DNA of 64,000 bases from Janthinobacterium sp. 1_2014MBL_MicDiv. Lineage in GTDB: Bacteria; Pseudomonadota; Gammaproteobacteria; Burkholderiales; Burkholderiaceae_D. The stretch covers positions 3,596,001 to 3,660,000 of the forward strand of contig NZ_CP011319.1 in NCBI RefSeq assembly GCF_001865675.1, given 5' to 3'. Position 1 is the first letter of the stretch. Every line of letters begins with the position of its first letter. A program made the translations under genes and the position numbers. This document shows positions 1 through 10,176 of the stretch, piece after piece. Under the pieces are notes generated by a model that saw nothing but the letters and a program-made list of their open reading frames with translations, had not been told where the DNA came from and ran no database searches.

Positions 1-774
1 ATCATCGCCCTGTTCCCCATCGTCTTGATCCTGATCAACTCGGTCAAGACGCGGGCCGCCATCTTCGACAATCCGCTGGCCCTGCCCACGCCCGCCACCT
101 TTTCCCTCGTGGGCTTTCACAAGGTGCTGGCCAACTCGGACTTCCTGCTGTATTTCGGCAACAGCCTGTTCGTCACCTTGCTGTCGCTGCTGCTGATCGT
201 GCTGTTCGGCGCCATGGCTGCCTGGGCCTTGTCCGAATACACGTTTACGGGCAACCGCCTGCTGACCCTGTACCTGGCGCTGGGCATCATGATCCCCATC
301 CGCCTGGGCACGGTCTCCATCCTGGAACTGGTGGTGCGGCTCGACCTGATCAACACCCTGACGGCGCTGGTGCTGGTCTACACGGCGCAGGGCCTGCCGC
401 TGGCCGTGATGATTCTGTCCGAATTCGTGCGCCAGGTGCCGCGCGAACTGAAGGATGCGGCGCGCTGCGACGGCGTGGGCGAGTTTGCCATCTTCTTCCA
501 GGTGATCCTGCCGCTGATCCGCCCCGCCATCGCCACGGTGGCCGTGTTCACCATGATACCCGCCTGGAACGACCTGTGGTTCCCGCTGATCCTGGCGCCG
601 TCAGACCGCACCAAGACCGTCACGCTGGGCGTGCAGCAATTCATCGGCCAATACGTGACGGACTGGAACTCCGTGCTGGCGGCGCTGTCGCTGGCCGTCA
701 TTCCCGTGCTCGTCATGTACGTCATTTTCTCTCGTCAACTGATCCGCGGCCTGACGTCCGGCGCGGTCAAATAA
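1..774 (+). CDS. Carbohydrate ABC transporter permease (MalG type), 5' truncated
   Basis: Inner-membrane permease of a CUT1-type sugar ABC importer. The reading frame is open from base 1, so the N-terminus lies outside the window; 257 residues are visible. Several hydrophobic helices are present. The cytoplasmic EAA loop that docks on the ATPase is clear around 445-525 (KDAARCDGVGEF followed by VILPLIRP). The C-terminal RGLTSGAVK ending is typical of MalG-like permeases. The ATPase gene begins 10 bp after the stop and a LamB-like porin follows, so this is one uptake operon. The substrate cannot be read from this fragment; the partner permease and binding protein should lie just upstream of the window. 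Confidence 0.9.
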   Translation: MIALFPIVLILINSVKTRAAIFDNPLALPTPATFSLVGFHKVLANSDFLLYFGNSLFVTLLSLLLIVLFGAMAAWALSEYTFTGNRLLTLYLALGIMIPIRLGTVSILELVVRLDLINTLTALVLVYTAQGLPLAVMILSEFVRQVPRELKDAARCDGVGEFAIFFQVILPLIRPAIATVAVFTMIPAWNDLWFPLILAPSDRTKTVTLGVQQFIGQYVTDWNSVLAALSLAVIPVLVMYVIFSRQLIRGLTSGAVK

Positions 775-784
775 TAGGTGCGCC

Positions 785-1918
<1,134 letters not shown>

Positions 1919-1946
1919 GCATCGCGCCCAGGCAGTCCCCCCGATT

Positions 1947-1962
1947 GGATCGGCAGCGATCC
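1947..1962 (+). other. Intercistronic hairpin between ATPase and porin genes
   Basis: GGATCG, loop GCAG, CGATCC gives a perfect 6-bp stem in the 91-bp gap between the ATPase stop and the porin start. No T-run follows, so it is more likely an mRNA stability or partial attenuation element than a full terminator. A strong AAGGAG ribosome site precedes the porin ATG at 2010. Confidence 0.4.
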
Positions 1963-2009
1963 GGTACGACGTGCCCAAGCACGCATTTTTATAACGACAA
2001 GGAGACTCC

Positions 2010-3245
2010 ATGCAACACCCGATCAAGACCTCGCTGGCCCTCGCCTGCACTGTACTGCTGGCCTGCGGCGCGGCCCGCGCCAGCGATGCCGAAGGCGAAT
2101 ACCACGGCTACTTCCGCGCCGGACTCGGCTCGAGCACGGACAGCCGCGGCCCGCAAAGCTGCTACGGCCTGGGCGGCAATACCATGCGCTACCGGCTCGG
2201 CAACGAATGCGACACCTATGGCGAGTTCGAATACCAGAAGGAAATGGCCAGGTCGGCCAACGGCGTCAGCTTCGTCGGCCATATCATGGTGGCCGCCTAC
2301 ACGCCCAGCTCCGCCGTCAGCGATGCGGACCTGAGCATGTCGAAGATGTATGTGGAAGCGAAAAACATACCCGCGCTCAATGGCGGCACGGCCTGGATCG
2401 GCAAGCGCTACTACATGCGTCCCGACATCCACATGCTGGATCTGCAATACATCAATATGAACGGCACGGGCGGTGGCATCGACCAGTACAAGCTGGGGCC
2501 GGGCCGCATCAGCTATGGTTTCTTCAAGGATAACGACAAGCCCGGCAACTCGGCCATCCGGCAAAACCTCGTCTACCAGGGCATCCCGATCAACCAGGAT
2601 GGCACGCTGGAAGTGCTGACCACGCTCATCACGCCCGACAAGAAGGACAGCAGCTCGCACAGCGGCTGGCAAGCGACCGTGCTGCACAAGCAGGATAAGG
2701 TATGGGGCGGCGCCAATACCTTCGGCATCCAGTACGGCGTCGGGCCGGGCACGGGCGCCGGCGGCCAGTGCTGCGACCGCATGGGCACCACGGGTTCGAT
2801 CCGCAACGGCAGCGACGTCACGCGTTTGCGCATCTTCAATTCGCTGTGGATACAGCCGACGCCGGAATGGAGCGCGGAAATGATCGCCATCGTGCAGCGC
2901 GACAAGTCCGACGCCTCGGGCGGCAGCTCGACCTGGACCACCCTGGGCGTGCGCCCCGTGTATGCCGTCAACGACAACTTCAAGCTGCAGTTCGAACTGG
3001 GCACGGACCGCGTGACGTCGCCCACGGGCGGCGGCGCGCAGCGCCTGACCAAGCTGACCTTCGCGCCCACCCTGACGGCGGGCAAGGGCTACTGGTCGCG
3101 TCCCGAGCTGCGCGCCTTTGTCACTTACGGCAAATGGAACGACGCCGCCACGCCTGCCGTCAACAAGGCCAATGAATCGGGCCCCGTGTACGGCAACGCC
3201 ACCAGCGGCACCTCGTTCGGCCTGCAAGTGGAGACGTGGTTTTAA
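2010..3245 (+). CDS. LamB-like carbohydrate-selective outer-membrane porin
   Basis: Outer-membrane sugar channel of 411 aa, last gene of the truncated + strand ABC operon. A signal peptide with a hydrophobic core (residues 7-20) ends near GAARA, and the mature chain ends in the terminal Phe typical of beta-barrel proteins. It shares blocks with the second porin at 10177-11475, including an identical DIHMLDLQYINMNGTG stretch and the conserved GLGGNTM and YRLGNECD motifs, so the two are paralogues of the maltoporin superfamily. AAGGAG lies 5 bp before the ATG. The channel presumably feeds the periplasmic binding protein encoded upstream of the window. Specificity for maltodextrins versus other sugars is not readable. 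Confidence 0.88.
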   Translation: MQHPIKTSLALACTVLLACGAARASDAEGEYHGYFRAGLGSSTDSRGPQSCYGLGGNTMRYRLGNECDTYGEFEYQKEMARSANGVSFVGHIMVAAYTPSSAVSDADLSMSKMYVEAKNIPALNGGTAWIGKRYYMRPDIHMLDLQYINMNGTGGGIDQYKLGPGRISYGFFKDNDKPGNSAIRQNLVYQGIPINQDGTLEVLTTLITPDKKDSSSHSGWQATVLHKQDKVWGGANTFGIQYGVGPGTGAGGQCCDRMGTTGSIRNGSDVTRLRIFNSLWIQPTPEWSAEMIAIVQRDKSDASGGSSTWTTLGVRPVYAVNDNFKLQFELGTDRVTSPTGGGAQRLTKLTFAPTLTAGKGYWSRPELRAFVTYGKWNDAATPAVNKANESGPVYGNATSGTSFGLQVETWF

Positions 3246-3357
3246 GCGCCGGTTTCAAGCCTACATCTTGATATGGCGCAGTGCATGCGCCTGTCGGACT
3301 GCGCGAAATCGCGTGCCGCGCTATGCTGCACGCCATACCGCACACTTCGGAGGTCGC

Positions 3358-4524
3358 ATGCACGCCGCATTTCCACGGGTCGCCGCCGCGCTGGCCCTCG
3401 CTTTCGCCAGCATGGCCTGGGCCCGCGATGCCGCCGTGGCGCCCGTCCTGAGCACGCGCCAGCAGGCGCTGATGGCCACCGTCGTCGGCAGCGCCGCCCA
3501 GCCGCGCATCCTGCAGGTGAGCCTCGATGAACTGCATCCGACCCAGCCGGCCATCGGCTACGACCAGGTGTATTACAAGCTGGGACGCTATGCGGCCGAA
3601 GAAAAGCACATCGCCGACATCGCCAAGCCAAAGAAATTCGCCGACCTGTGCGAAGCCAATGGCCAGGGCGACGTCCTGTCCGGCACGGCCAATGTGGCCG
3701 GCGCCACCCTGGGCGCCCCACCGCCCGGCTACCGCTGCAAGGCGGCCGTGGGCAGCCGTCCGGACGACATGAAGTCCGTCGTCATCGGCCCGCAAGGCAA
3801 ACTCTACCTGACAGATGGCCACCACACGTTTTCCACCTTCTGGGAGGCCGATGGCGGACGCAACCACCGGTTGAAAGTCTGGGTCAAGGTCAGCGACAAT
3901 TTCAGCGCCCTGGACGAATCCGCGTTCTGGACGCGCATGCGCGCGGAAAACAAGGTGTGGCTGAAGGATGGCCGCAACCAGCCCATCGCGCCGCAGCAGC
4001 TGCCGGCCGCCATCGGCCTGCAGTCGCTCGGCGACGACCGCTACCGCGCGCTCGTCTACTTCACGCGCGAAGTCGGCTACGAGCCGCCCGACCATGCCAC
4101 GGAATTCCTCGAATTCTATTGGGCCGACTGGCTGCGCGGCAAGCCGGCGCTGGACCTGGCGCGCATCGACCTGCTGAACCCCGCCGCGTATGCCAACGCG
4201 ATTTTGCAGGCGGCGCAGGCCATGGTGGCGCTGCAACCGGCCGATATCGTCAGCGGCGGCAAACGCGCGGCGGACCTGGGCGCGCTGGACGAGGTCGACC
4301 ATGAAACGCTGGCTGAATTGACGCAGGACAAGGGCAAGCTGCGCTACGCCATCGACTACCGCAAGTCGCTGGGCAGGCAGGGCCGCATGCGAGGGAGCGT
4401 GCCGCGGACCTCAGTCCGGCCGCTCCACCAGGTAGCCCTTCCCTTGCAGCTCCGTCAGGTAGCCGTCCGGCCGCAGCAAATCGGCCAGGCGCAAGGTGGC
4501 GAAGGTGCTGGCATTGGCCGATAG
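3358..4524 (+). CDS. Secreted ParB-like nuclease-fold protein (ParBc_2 type)
   Basis: Predicted exported protein of 388 aa. I chose the ATG at 3358 because GGAGG precedes it and it gives a clean signal peptide ending near MAWA; the frame is open further upstream. The body resembles the 'putative ParB-like nuclease' family: an ILQVSLDELHPTQ strand near residue 51 and an invariant-looking DGHHT motif at 153-157. Real ParB acts in the cytoplasm on DNA; exported ParBc_2 proteins have no known role. The last 38 residues lie antisense to the neighbouring TraB-like gene (114-bp convergent overlap) and have low-complexity R/Q-rich composition, so the natural stop may have been lost by a small frameshift. 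Family assignment is moderate; function unknown. Confidence 0.7.
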   Translation: MHAAFPRVAAALALAFASMAWARDAAVAPVLSTRQQALMATVVGSAAQPRILQVSLDELHPTQPAIGYDQVYYKLGRYAAEEKHIADIAKPKKFADLCEANGQGDVLSGTANVAGATLGAPPPGYRCKAAVGSRPDDMKSVVIGPQGKLYLTDGHHTFSTFWEADGGRNHRLKVWVKVSDNFSALDESAFWTRMRAENKVWLKDGRNQPIAPQQLPAAIGLQSLGDDRYRALVYFTREVGYEPPDHATEFLEFYWADWLRGKPALDLARIDLLNPAAYANAILQAAQAMVALQPADIVSGGKRAADLGALDEVDHETLAELTQDKGKLRYAIDYRKSLGRQGRMRGSVPRTSVRPLHQVALPLQLRQVAVRPQQIGQAQGGEGAGIGR

Positions 4525-5442
4525 CGCTTTCTCGGCGGCGGCGATCCACGCCGTCTGAATGCGCGCCTTCACATTCTGCAGCCCCGCGTGCTTGCGGGTG
4601 AACTCAGCATTGCGCATGGCGTCGCCGCAGGCGCTTTCCTGGTCCTCGAAGCCGAGTTTTTCGATGCCTTCCAGATCGCCCTTGGACCAGGCGCTGGCCC
4701 GTACCCGCATGGCGTCGATATCGCTTTCGAGCCGGGACAAGGTACGGGAAAAGCACTCGACATCGGCCAGCGCCGATTTTTTGAAATCACTCATGACCTG
4801 CGCGGGATTGTCCATCTCCAGATCGATGCGGGTCCTGACTCTTTCCAGCTTGTGCTGTTTGACCATGGCCGATATCTTGCGCTCCACCTCGTATCCCTTG
4901 CCCAGTCCCGCATGCTTCAAGCCGGCCTGGAACAGGGCATCGGCCGCGAAGATGGGGCGCTCGCGCTCGATACCGTCGTCATCGCCCAGATATTTGGCCT
5001 TCAAGGGCTGCCAGCGCGCATAGACATCGGCGGGCAACACGTCATGCAAGGTGGCGCCATCGGGATTTTTCTTCAAGCCGATGACGCCGGGCAGCAGCGT
5101 CAAGCCGCGAAAGAAGCCGACACTGGTGCTGGCGCCCGGCGGCTCCAGGTATTGCTGCGACTGTCCAAGCACGCTTTCCACCTGCTGCGAGCGCCACTGC
5201 ATCTTTTCAGGCAGCGGCGAATACGTGGCGAATACCCACAGCACATGGCCATCCTTGCTGACCTTCCACAAGCCCGGACCGGGACGCTGCGCACTCACCA
5301 CGATACGCTCCGTTTCCCGCTCCGTTTCCCGCTCCTGCACTTGCGCCTGCTCGGCCTCGGGCGCCTCCTGCGCCCAGGGGGACGACGCGCACAAAAACAC
5401 CGGGAGCGTCATTGCGGAGACGGCTAGCAGGCGCAGCAACAT
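4411..5442 (-). CDS. TraB/GumN-like exported protein
   Basis: Protein of 343 aa that I assign to the TraB/GumN superfamily from its overall layout: signal peptide (MLLRLLAVSAMTL, cleaved after about residue 25), an LWVFATYSPLP segment where the family normally carries the GTxH motif, and a long helical C-terminal half. The start at 5442 is preferred over an upstream in-frame start because it is preceded by GGAAG and begins a signal peptide. A short E/R-rich repeat (ERETERETER) follows the cleavage site. The GTxH motif is degenerate, so any hydrolase-like activity of the family is doubtful here. It converges on, and overlaps, the ParB-like gene. Confidence 0.62.
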   Translation of the reverse strand: MLLRLLAVSAMTLPVFLCASSPWAQEAPEAEQAQVQERETERETERIVVSAQRPGPGLWKVSKDGHVLWVFATYSPLPEKMQWRSQQVESVLGQSQQYLEPPGASTSVGFFRGLTLLPGVIGLKKNPDGATLHDVLPADVYARWQPLKAKYLGDDDGIERERPIFAADALFQAGLKHAGLGKGYEVERKISAMVKQHKLERVRTRIDLEMDNPAQVMSDFKKSALADVECFSRTLSRLESDIDAMRVRASAWSKGDLEGIEKLGFEDQESACGDAMRNAEFTRKHAGLQNVKARIQTAWIAAAEKALSANASTFATLRLADLLRPDGYLTELQGKGYLVERPD

Positions 5443-5510
5443 GATGGTCTTCCTTGTAAAGTTTTCTAAACAATAACACGCCGTTTGCCGTACCGGGGCA
5501 GCGCAGGCGC

Positions 5511-5544
5511 AAAAAAGCCCGCCGGCTCCGTGGAGCGGGCGGGC
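5511..5544 (-). terminator. Rho-independent terminator of the gts operon
   Basis: On the minus strand GCCCGCC, a G:G mismatch, then GCTC/GAGC around a CGTG-type loop and GGCGGGC form an 11-bp stem, followed directly by TTTTTT (5516 to 5511). It lies 20 bp downstream of the ATPase stop at 5564. Confidence 0.85.
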
Positions 5545-5563
5545 CCGGATGACGCAGCGGCGC

Positions 5564-6673
<1,110 letters not shown>

Positions 6674-6682
6674 ATTCTTTCC

Positions 6683-7552
6683 TTAACCTTTGACTGCGCC
6701 TGCGGTCAGGCCGCGCACAAAATAACGGCCTGCGACCAGATAGACCAGCAGGGTCGGCAGCGCGGCAATCACCGCGGCCGCCATGTTGACGTTGTATTCC
6801 TTCACGCCCGTGGACGTGTTGACCAGGTTGTTCAGGCCCACCGTGATCGGCTGCGAATCGCCGCTGGCGAAGACGATGCCGAACAGGAAGTCGTTCCAGA
6901 TCTGCGTGAATTGCCAGATGATGCAGACGACGAAAATCGGACCCGAAATCGGCAGCACGATCTTGCGGAAGATCAGGAAGAAGCCGGCGCCGTCGATGCG
7001 GGCCGCCTTGATCAGTTCTTCCGGCACGCCGATGTAGTAGTTGCGGAAGAACAGGGTCGTGAAGGCCGTGCCATACACCACGTGCACGAAGACGAGGCCC
7101 GTGGTGGTATTGGCCAGGCCGAATTCGCCCAGCAGGCGCGCCATCGGCAGGATCACCACCTGGAACGGGATGAAGCAGCCCACCAGCAAGGCAGCGAACA
7201 GCGCTTCGGAACCGCGGAAACGCCAGTGCGCGAACACATAGCCGTTGAAGGCGCCCAGGAAGGTCGAGATCAGCACGGCGGGAATCACCATCTTGATCGA
7301 GTTCCAGAAGAACGGCTGCATGCCGTCGCAGGTCACGCCCGTGCAGGCCGATGACCAGGCCTTGGACCAGGAATCGAACTGCCACACGTGCGGCAGCGCC
7401 AGCAGGTTGCCGCTGCGGATCTCGTCGAGCGACTTGAACGACGTCGACAGGGTCACGTACAGGGGCACGATGTAGTACACCGCGAACAGAATCAGCAGCA
7501 GGTATACAACCACCCGTCCGAGGGTGAGCCGGTTATTGCGTGTGTGTGTCAT
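6683..7552 (-). CDS. gtsC: Glucose/mannose-type ABC permease GtsC
   Basis: MalG-type inner-membrane permease of 289 aa with about six hydrophobic segments. The start at 7552 overlaps the gtsB stop by four bases (ATGA), so the two permeases are translationally coupled. The periplasmic loop contains CTGVTCDGMQPFFWNS, a cysteine-bearing insert that I recognise from GtsC-type permeases of Pseudomonas glucose transporters. The EAA loop reads KAARIDGAGFFLIFRKIVLPI, and the chain ends RGLTAGAVKG. It forms the translocation channel with GtsB and docks on the ATPase encoded 9 bp downstream. Confidence 0.92.
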   Translation of the reverse strand: MTHTRNNRLTLGRVVVYLLLILFAVYYIVPLYVTLSTSFKSLDEIRSGNLLALPHVWQFDSWSKAWSSACTGVTCDGMQPFFWNSIKMVIPAVLISTFLGAFNGYVFAHWRFRGSEALFAALLVGCFIPFQVVILPMARLLGEFGLANTTTGLVFVHVVYGTAFTTLFFRNYYIGVPEELIKAARIDGAGFFLIFRKIVLPISGPIFVVCIIWQFTQIWNDFLFGIVFASGDSQPITVGLNNLVNTSTGVKEYNVNMAAAVIAALPTLLVYLVAGRYFVRGLTAGAVKG

Positions 7553-8433
7553 CTCATCGCCTTTGCGCTGCGCGTTTCCAGGTACATCAGCGGCACGAGC
7601 ACGGCCACGATGGTGGCCAGCATCATCATTGCCGATGCCGAGCCCAGGCCCAGCTGGCCGCGGGTGAAGGAAAACTGGTACATGAAGATGGCCGGTACGG
7701 ACGACGAGTTGCCAGGTCCGCCAGCCGTCAGTGCGATGACCAGGTCGAAGCTCTTGATGGCGATATGCGCGAGGATCAGCAGCACGCTGAAGAACACGGG
7801 ACGCATGGCGGGAATCACGATGCGCCAGTAGATCGTCGGCAGGGACGCGCCGTCGACTTGCGCCGCCTTGATGATTTCGTCGTCGATGCCGCGCAGGCCG
7901 GCCAGGAACAGGGCCATGACGAAGCCCGACGACTGCCAGACGCCGGCGATCACCACCGTGTAGATGGCCATGTCGGAGTTCACCAGCCAGTCGAAGGTAA
8001 ACGAGGTCCAGCCCCAGTCGTGCATGACCTTTTCCAGGCCCAGGCTGGGATTGAGCATCCATTTCCAGGCCGTGCCGGTAACGATGAAGGACAGCGCCAT
8101 CGGATACAGGTAGATGGCGCGCAGCGCGCCTTCGGCGCGGATTTTCTGGTCCAGCAGGATCGCCAGGAACAGGCCGATGGCAATGCTGCAACCGATGAAC
8201 AGGACACCAAAGATGCCGAGGTTCTTGAGCGAGGTCCACCAGCGCTCATTGTCGAACAGCTCGTAGTATTGCACCAGGCCGGCGAACTCGTAGTTCGGCA
8301 TCAGCCGCGATTCGGTCAGCGAGAGCCAACCGGTCAGAAAGATAAAACCATAGACGAATACCAGGCTGGCGATGAGCGTCGGGCCCAGCACCATCTGCGG
8401 TATCCATCGGTCGAATTGCTTGCGTATGGACAT
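7549..8433 (-). CDS. gtsB: Glucose/mannose-type ABC permease GtsB
   Basis: MalF-type permease of 294 aa with six predicted membrane helices. It closely resembles GtsB of the Pseudomonas glucose importer as I remember it: an RWWTSLKNL segment, YLYPMALSFIVTGTAWKW, a block DWGWTSFTFDWLV and the EAA loop KAAQVDGASLPTIYWRIVIP. It is separated from gtsA by 115 bp containing two stem-loops and overlaps gtsC by four bases. It pairs with GtsC to form the membrane channel of a monosaccharide importer. Confidence 0.93.
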   Translation of the reverse strand: MSIRKQFDRWIPQMVLGPTLIASLVFVYGFIFLTGWLSLTESRLMPNYEFAGLVQYYELFDNERWWTSLKNLGIFGVLFIGCSIAIGLFLAILLDQKIRAEGALRAIYLYPMALSFIVTGTAWKWMLNPSLGLEKVMHDWGWTSFTFDWLVNSDMAIYTVVIAGVWQSSGFVMALFLAGLRGIDDEIIKAAQVDGASLPTIYWRIVIPAMRPVFFSVLLILAHIAIKSFDLVIALTAGGPGNSSSVPAIFMYQFSFTRGQLGLGSASAMMMLATIVAVLVPLMYLETRSAKAMR

Positions 8434-8462
8434 AGGACAGCCGTAGAAGTAAAACTGCGTGT

Positions 8463-8540
8463 GGCACGCGCCTGGGCGACTGCCAGGGTGCGTGCCTGCG
8501 ATGCATGCGATGCAGAACGCGCCGGCGGGGACGCCGGCGC
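8463..8540 (-). other. Two tandem stem-loops in the gtsA-gtsB gap
   Basis: The gap after the gtsA stop contains a perfect 9-bp stem (GCGCCGGCG/CGCCGGCGC, 8519-8540, four-base loop) and a second longer imperfect inverted repeat (8463-8496, GGCACGC..CCTGG against CCAGG..GCGTGCC). Neither is followed by a T-run. Such elements between a binding-protein gene and its permeases usually protect the upstream mRNA and cap expression of the distal genes, as in E. coli malE-malF. The role here is inferred. Confidence 0.6.
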
Positions 8541-8548
8541 TATCGTGA

Positions 8549-9802
8549 TTACTTCACTTTTGCCGCTTTGGCCAGTTCGGCAACGGCGTCTTTCGAGCTC
8601 ATGTTGGTGTTCATGAACTTGGCGACGACGTCGAACACGGCGCCTTGCGTGGCCGATGGCAGGGCCATGCCGTGGGCGAACGACGGCAGCAGCGCGCCGG
8701 TCTTGTTGGTGGCGTCCATGTCTTCCATCGATTTCAGGGCGCAAGCGTCGAACTTGTCCTTGGAAACGCCGGTGCGCACAGGGATGGAACCCTTGTTCAA
8801 GTTGAAGATCGACTGGAACTTCGGATTCATGATGGCGTTGGCCAGGGCGATCTGCCCTTTCTTCGCATTCGCATCCTTTTGCGTGAACATGGCAAACGAA
8901 TCGATGTTGAAGGTGTAGGCTTTTTCGGTGCCTGGCGCGGCCACGCACAGGTAGTCCTTGCCTGGCACCTTGCCGGCGGCCGTGAACTCGCCCTTGGCCC
9001 AGTCACCCATGAACTGGAAGCCGGCCTTGTTGTTGATGACCATGGCGGTCGCCAGGTTCCAGTCGCGGCCGGCCGCGTCCTTGTCGATATAGGTCTTCAC
9101 CTTGCCCAGGGTGTCGAACACCTTGAGCATGGTCGGGCCGGTCAATTCCTTCTGGTCCAGCTTGAGGATAGCCTTCTTGTAGAATTCCGTGCCGCCCACG
9201 CCCAGCGCGACCGATTCAAACACGGTGGCGTCCTGCCATGGCTGGCCGCCGTGGGCGATCGCGATGCCGCCCGATTTCTTGATCTTCTCGGCCGCTTCGA
9301 AGAAGGCTGGCCAGGTGGTCGGGGTGGTGGCGACGCCGGCTTTTTTCAGCACTTCCGGATTGACCCACATCCAGTTGACGCGGTGGACGTTGACGGGAGC
9401 GGCGACGTAGTGGCCCTTGTATTTCATGATGTCGGCGACGACTTTCGGCAGCACGGCATCCCATTTGCCTGGAATGGCGGCATCATCGATATTGGCCAGC
9501 ACGCCTTCCGCGCCCCACTCCTGGATCGACGGGCCCTTGATCTGGGCGGCCGTTGGCGGATTGCCGGAAATGACGCGGGTCTTCAGCGCGGTCGCGGCGT
9601 TTTCGCCAGCGCCGCCAGCCACGGCGAAGTCTTTCCAGCCGAAGCCGCTTTCTTTCACGATTTGCTGCAACTGGCCCACGGACTTCGCTTCGCCGCCGGA
9701 CGTCCAGTAGTGCAGCACTTCCACGTCGGTCGCGAATGCGCTGCCAGCGAATGCCAGGGTGGTCAGTGCGGCCAGTTGGGTAATCTTGAATTTCAGTTTC
9801 AT
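8549..9802 (-). CDS. gtsA: Periplasmic glucose/mannose-type sugar-binding protein GtsA
   Basis: Solute-binding protein of 417 aa that captures sugar in the periplasm. I chose ATG 9802 because AAGGA lies eight bases before it; a GTG two codons upstream is possible. The signal peptide ends near AGSAFA. The mature start EVLHYWTSGGEAKSV, the AVAGGAGENA loop, the KGPSIQEWGAEG block and the VNVHRVNWMWVN segment match GtsA-type proteins of Pseudomonas/Burkholderia glucose importers. It is the first gene of gtsA-B-C-ATPase and has its own 5' region, separated from the upstream porin by a terminator. Confidence 0.93.
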   Translation of the reverse strand: MKLKFKITQLAALTTLAFAGSAFATDVEVLHYWTSGGEAKSVGQLQQIVKESGFGWKDFAVAGGAGENAATALKTRVISGNPPTAAQIKGPSIQEWGAEGVLANIDDAAIPGKWDAVLPKVVADIMKYKGHYVAAPVNVHRVNWMWVNPEVLKKAGVATTPTTWPAFFEAAEKIKKSGGIAIAHGGQPWQDATVFESVALGVGGTEFYKKAILKLDQKELTGPTMLKVFDTLGKVKTYIDKDAAGRDWNLATAMVINNKAGFQFMGDWAKGEFTAAGKVPGKDYLCVAAPGTEKAYTFNIDSFAMFTQKDANAKKGQIALANAIMNPKFQSIFNLNKGSIPVRTGVSKDKFDACALKSMEDMDATNKTGALLPSFAHGMALPSATQGAVFDVVAKFMNTNMSSKDAVAELAKAAKVK

Positions 9803-9991
9803 CTCCACATTCCTTTTTTGATCAAGCTTTTAGGGGGCTTCGGCATACGGGGGCCGAAAAAGGTGAAAAATGCGCCTGTACCGGCGCTCTTGTGCTCAGA
9901 CCCGCTTGCAAACGGGCATCATCTTCAGTGAAAAGACGGCGCCGTGATCCATGACATAGTCATAACACGATTTATATCACGGGACGGCGCC
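9803..9991 (-). promoter_or_regulatory. Upstream control region of gtsA with nested inverted repeats
   Basis: The 374 bp between the porin stop and gtsA hold no gene. The gtsA-proximal half contains a dyad 9935-9991: GACGGCGCCGTGAT on one side and ATCACGGGACGGCGCC on the other, enclosing an AT-rich core in which ATGAC-ATA-GTCAT (9951-9963) is a perfect 13-base palindrome. This looks like a regulator binding region, but I cannot assign the protein. The distal half (10016-10176) shows nothing I can name apart from the porin terminator at its edge. Confidence 0.45.
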
Positions 9992-10015
9992 AAAAACGCA
10001 TCCGCGAAGGATGCG
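9992..10015 (-). terminator. Rho-independent terminator of the LamB-like porin gene
   Basis: On the minus strand CGCATCC, loop TTCGC, GGATGCG, then TTTTT. It is a perfect 7-bp stem, extendable by wobble, lying about 160 bp after the porin stop and well before gtsA. It separates the porin transcript from the gts operon. Confidence 0.82.
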
Positions 10016-10176
10016 CCAGGTTGATCTGCATTTAAAACCAAATAAACCCCGGACAAAACCGTCGCGGAGGGCTGTGATGCGTGGCCGCGAAGCGCAGCCG
10101 TGCTGGACAAGGGGGTACCCAGCCGGTGCGCATCGCAGGCCGCATTCACGGCGCGCGACAGCCTGGATCCGTGTGT

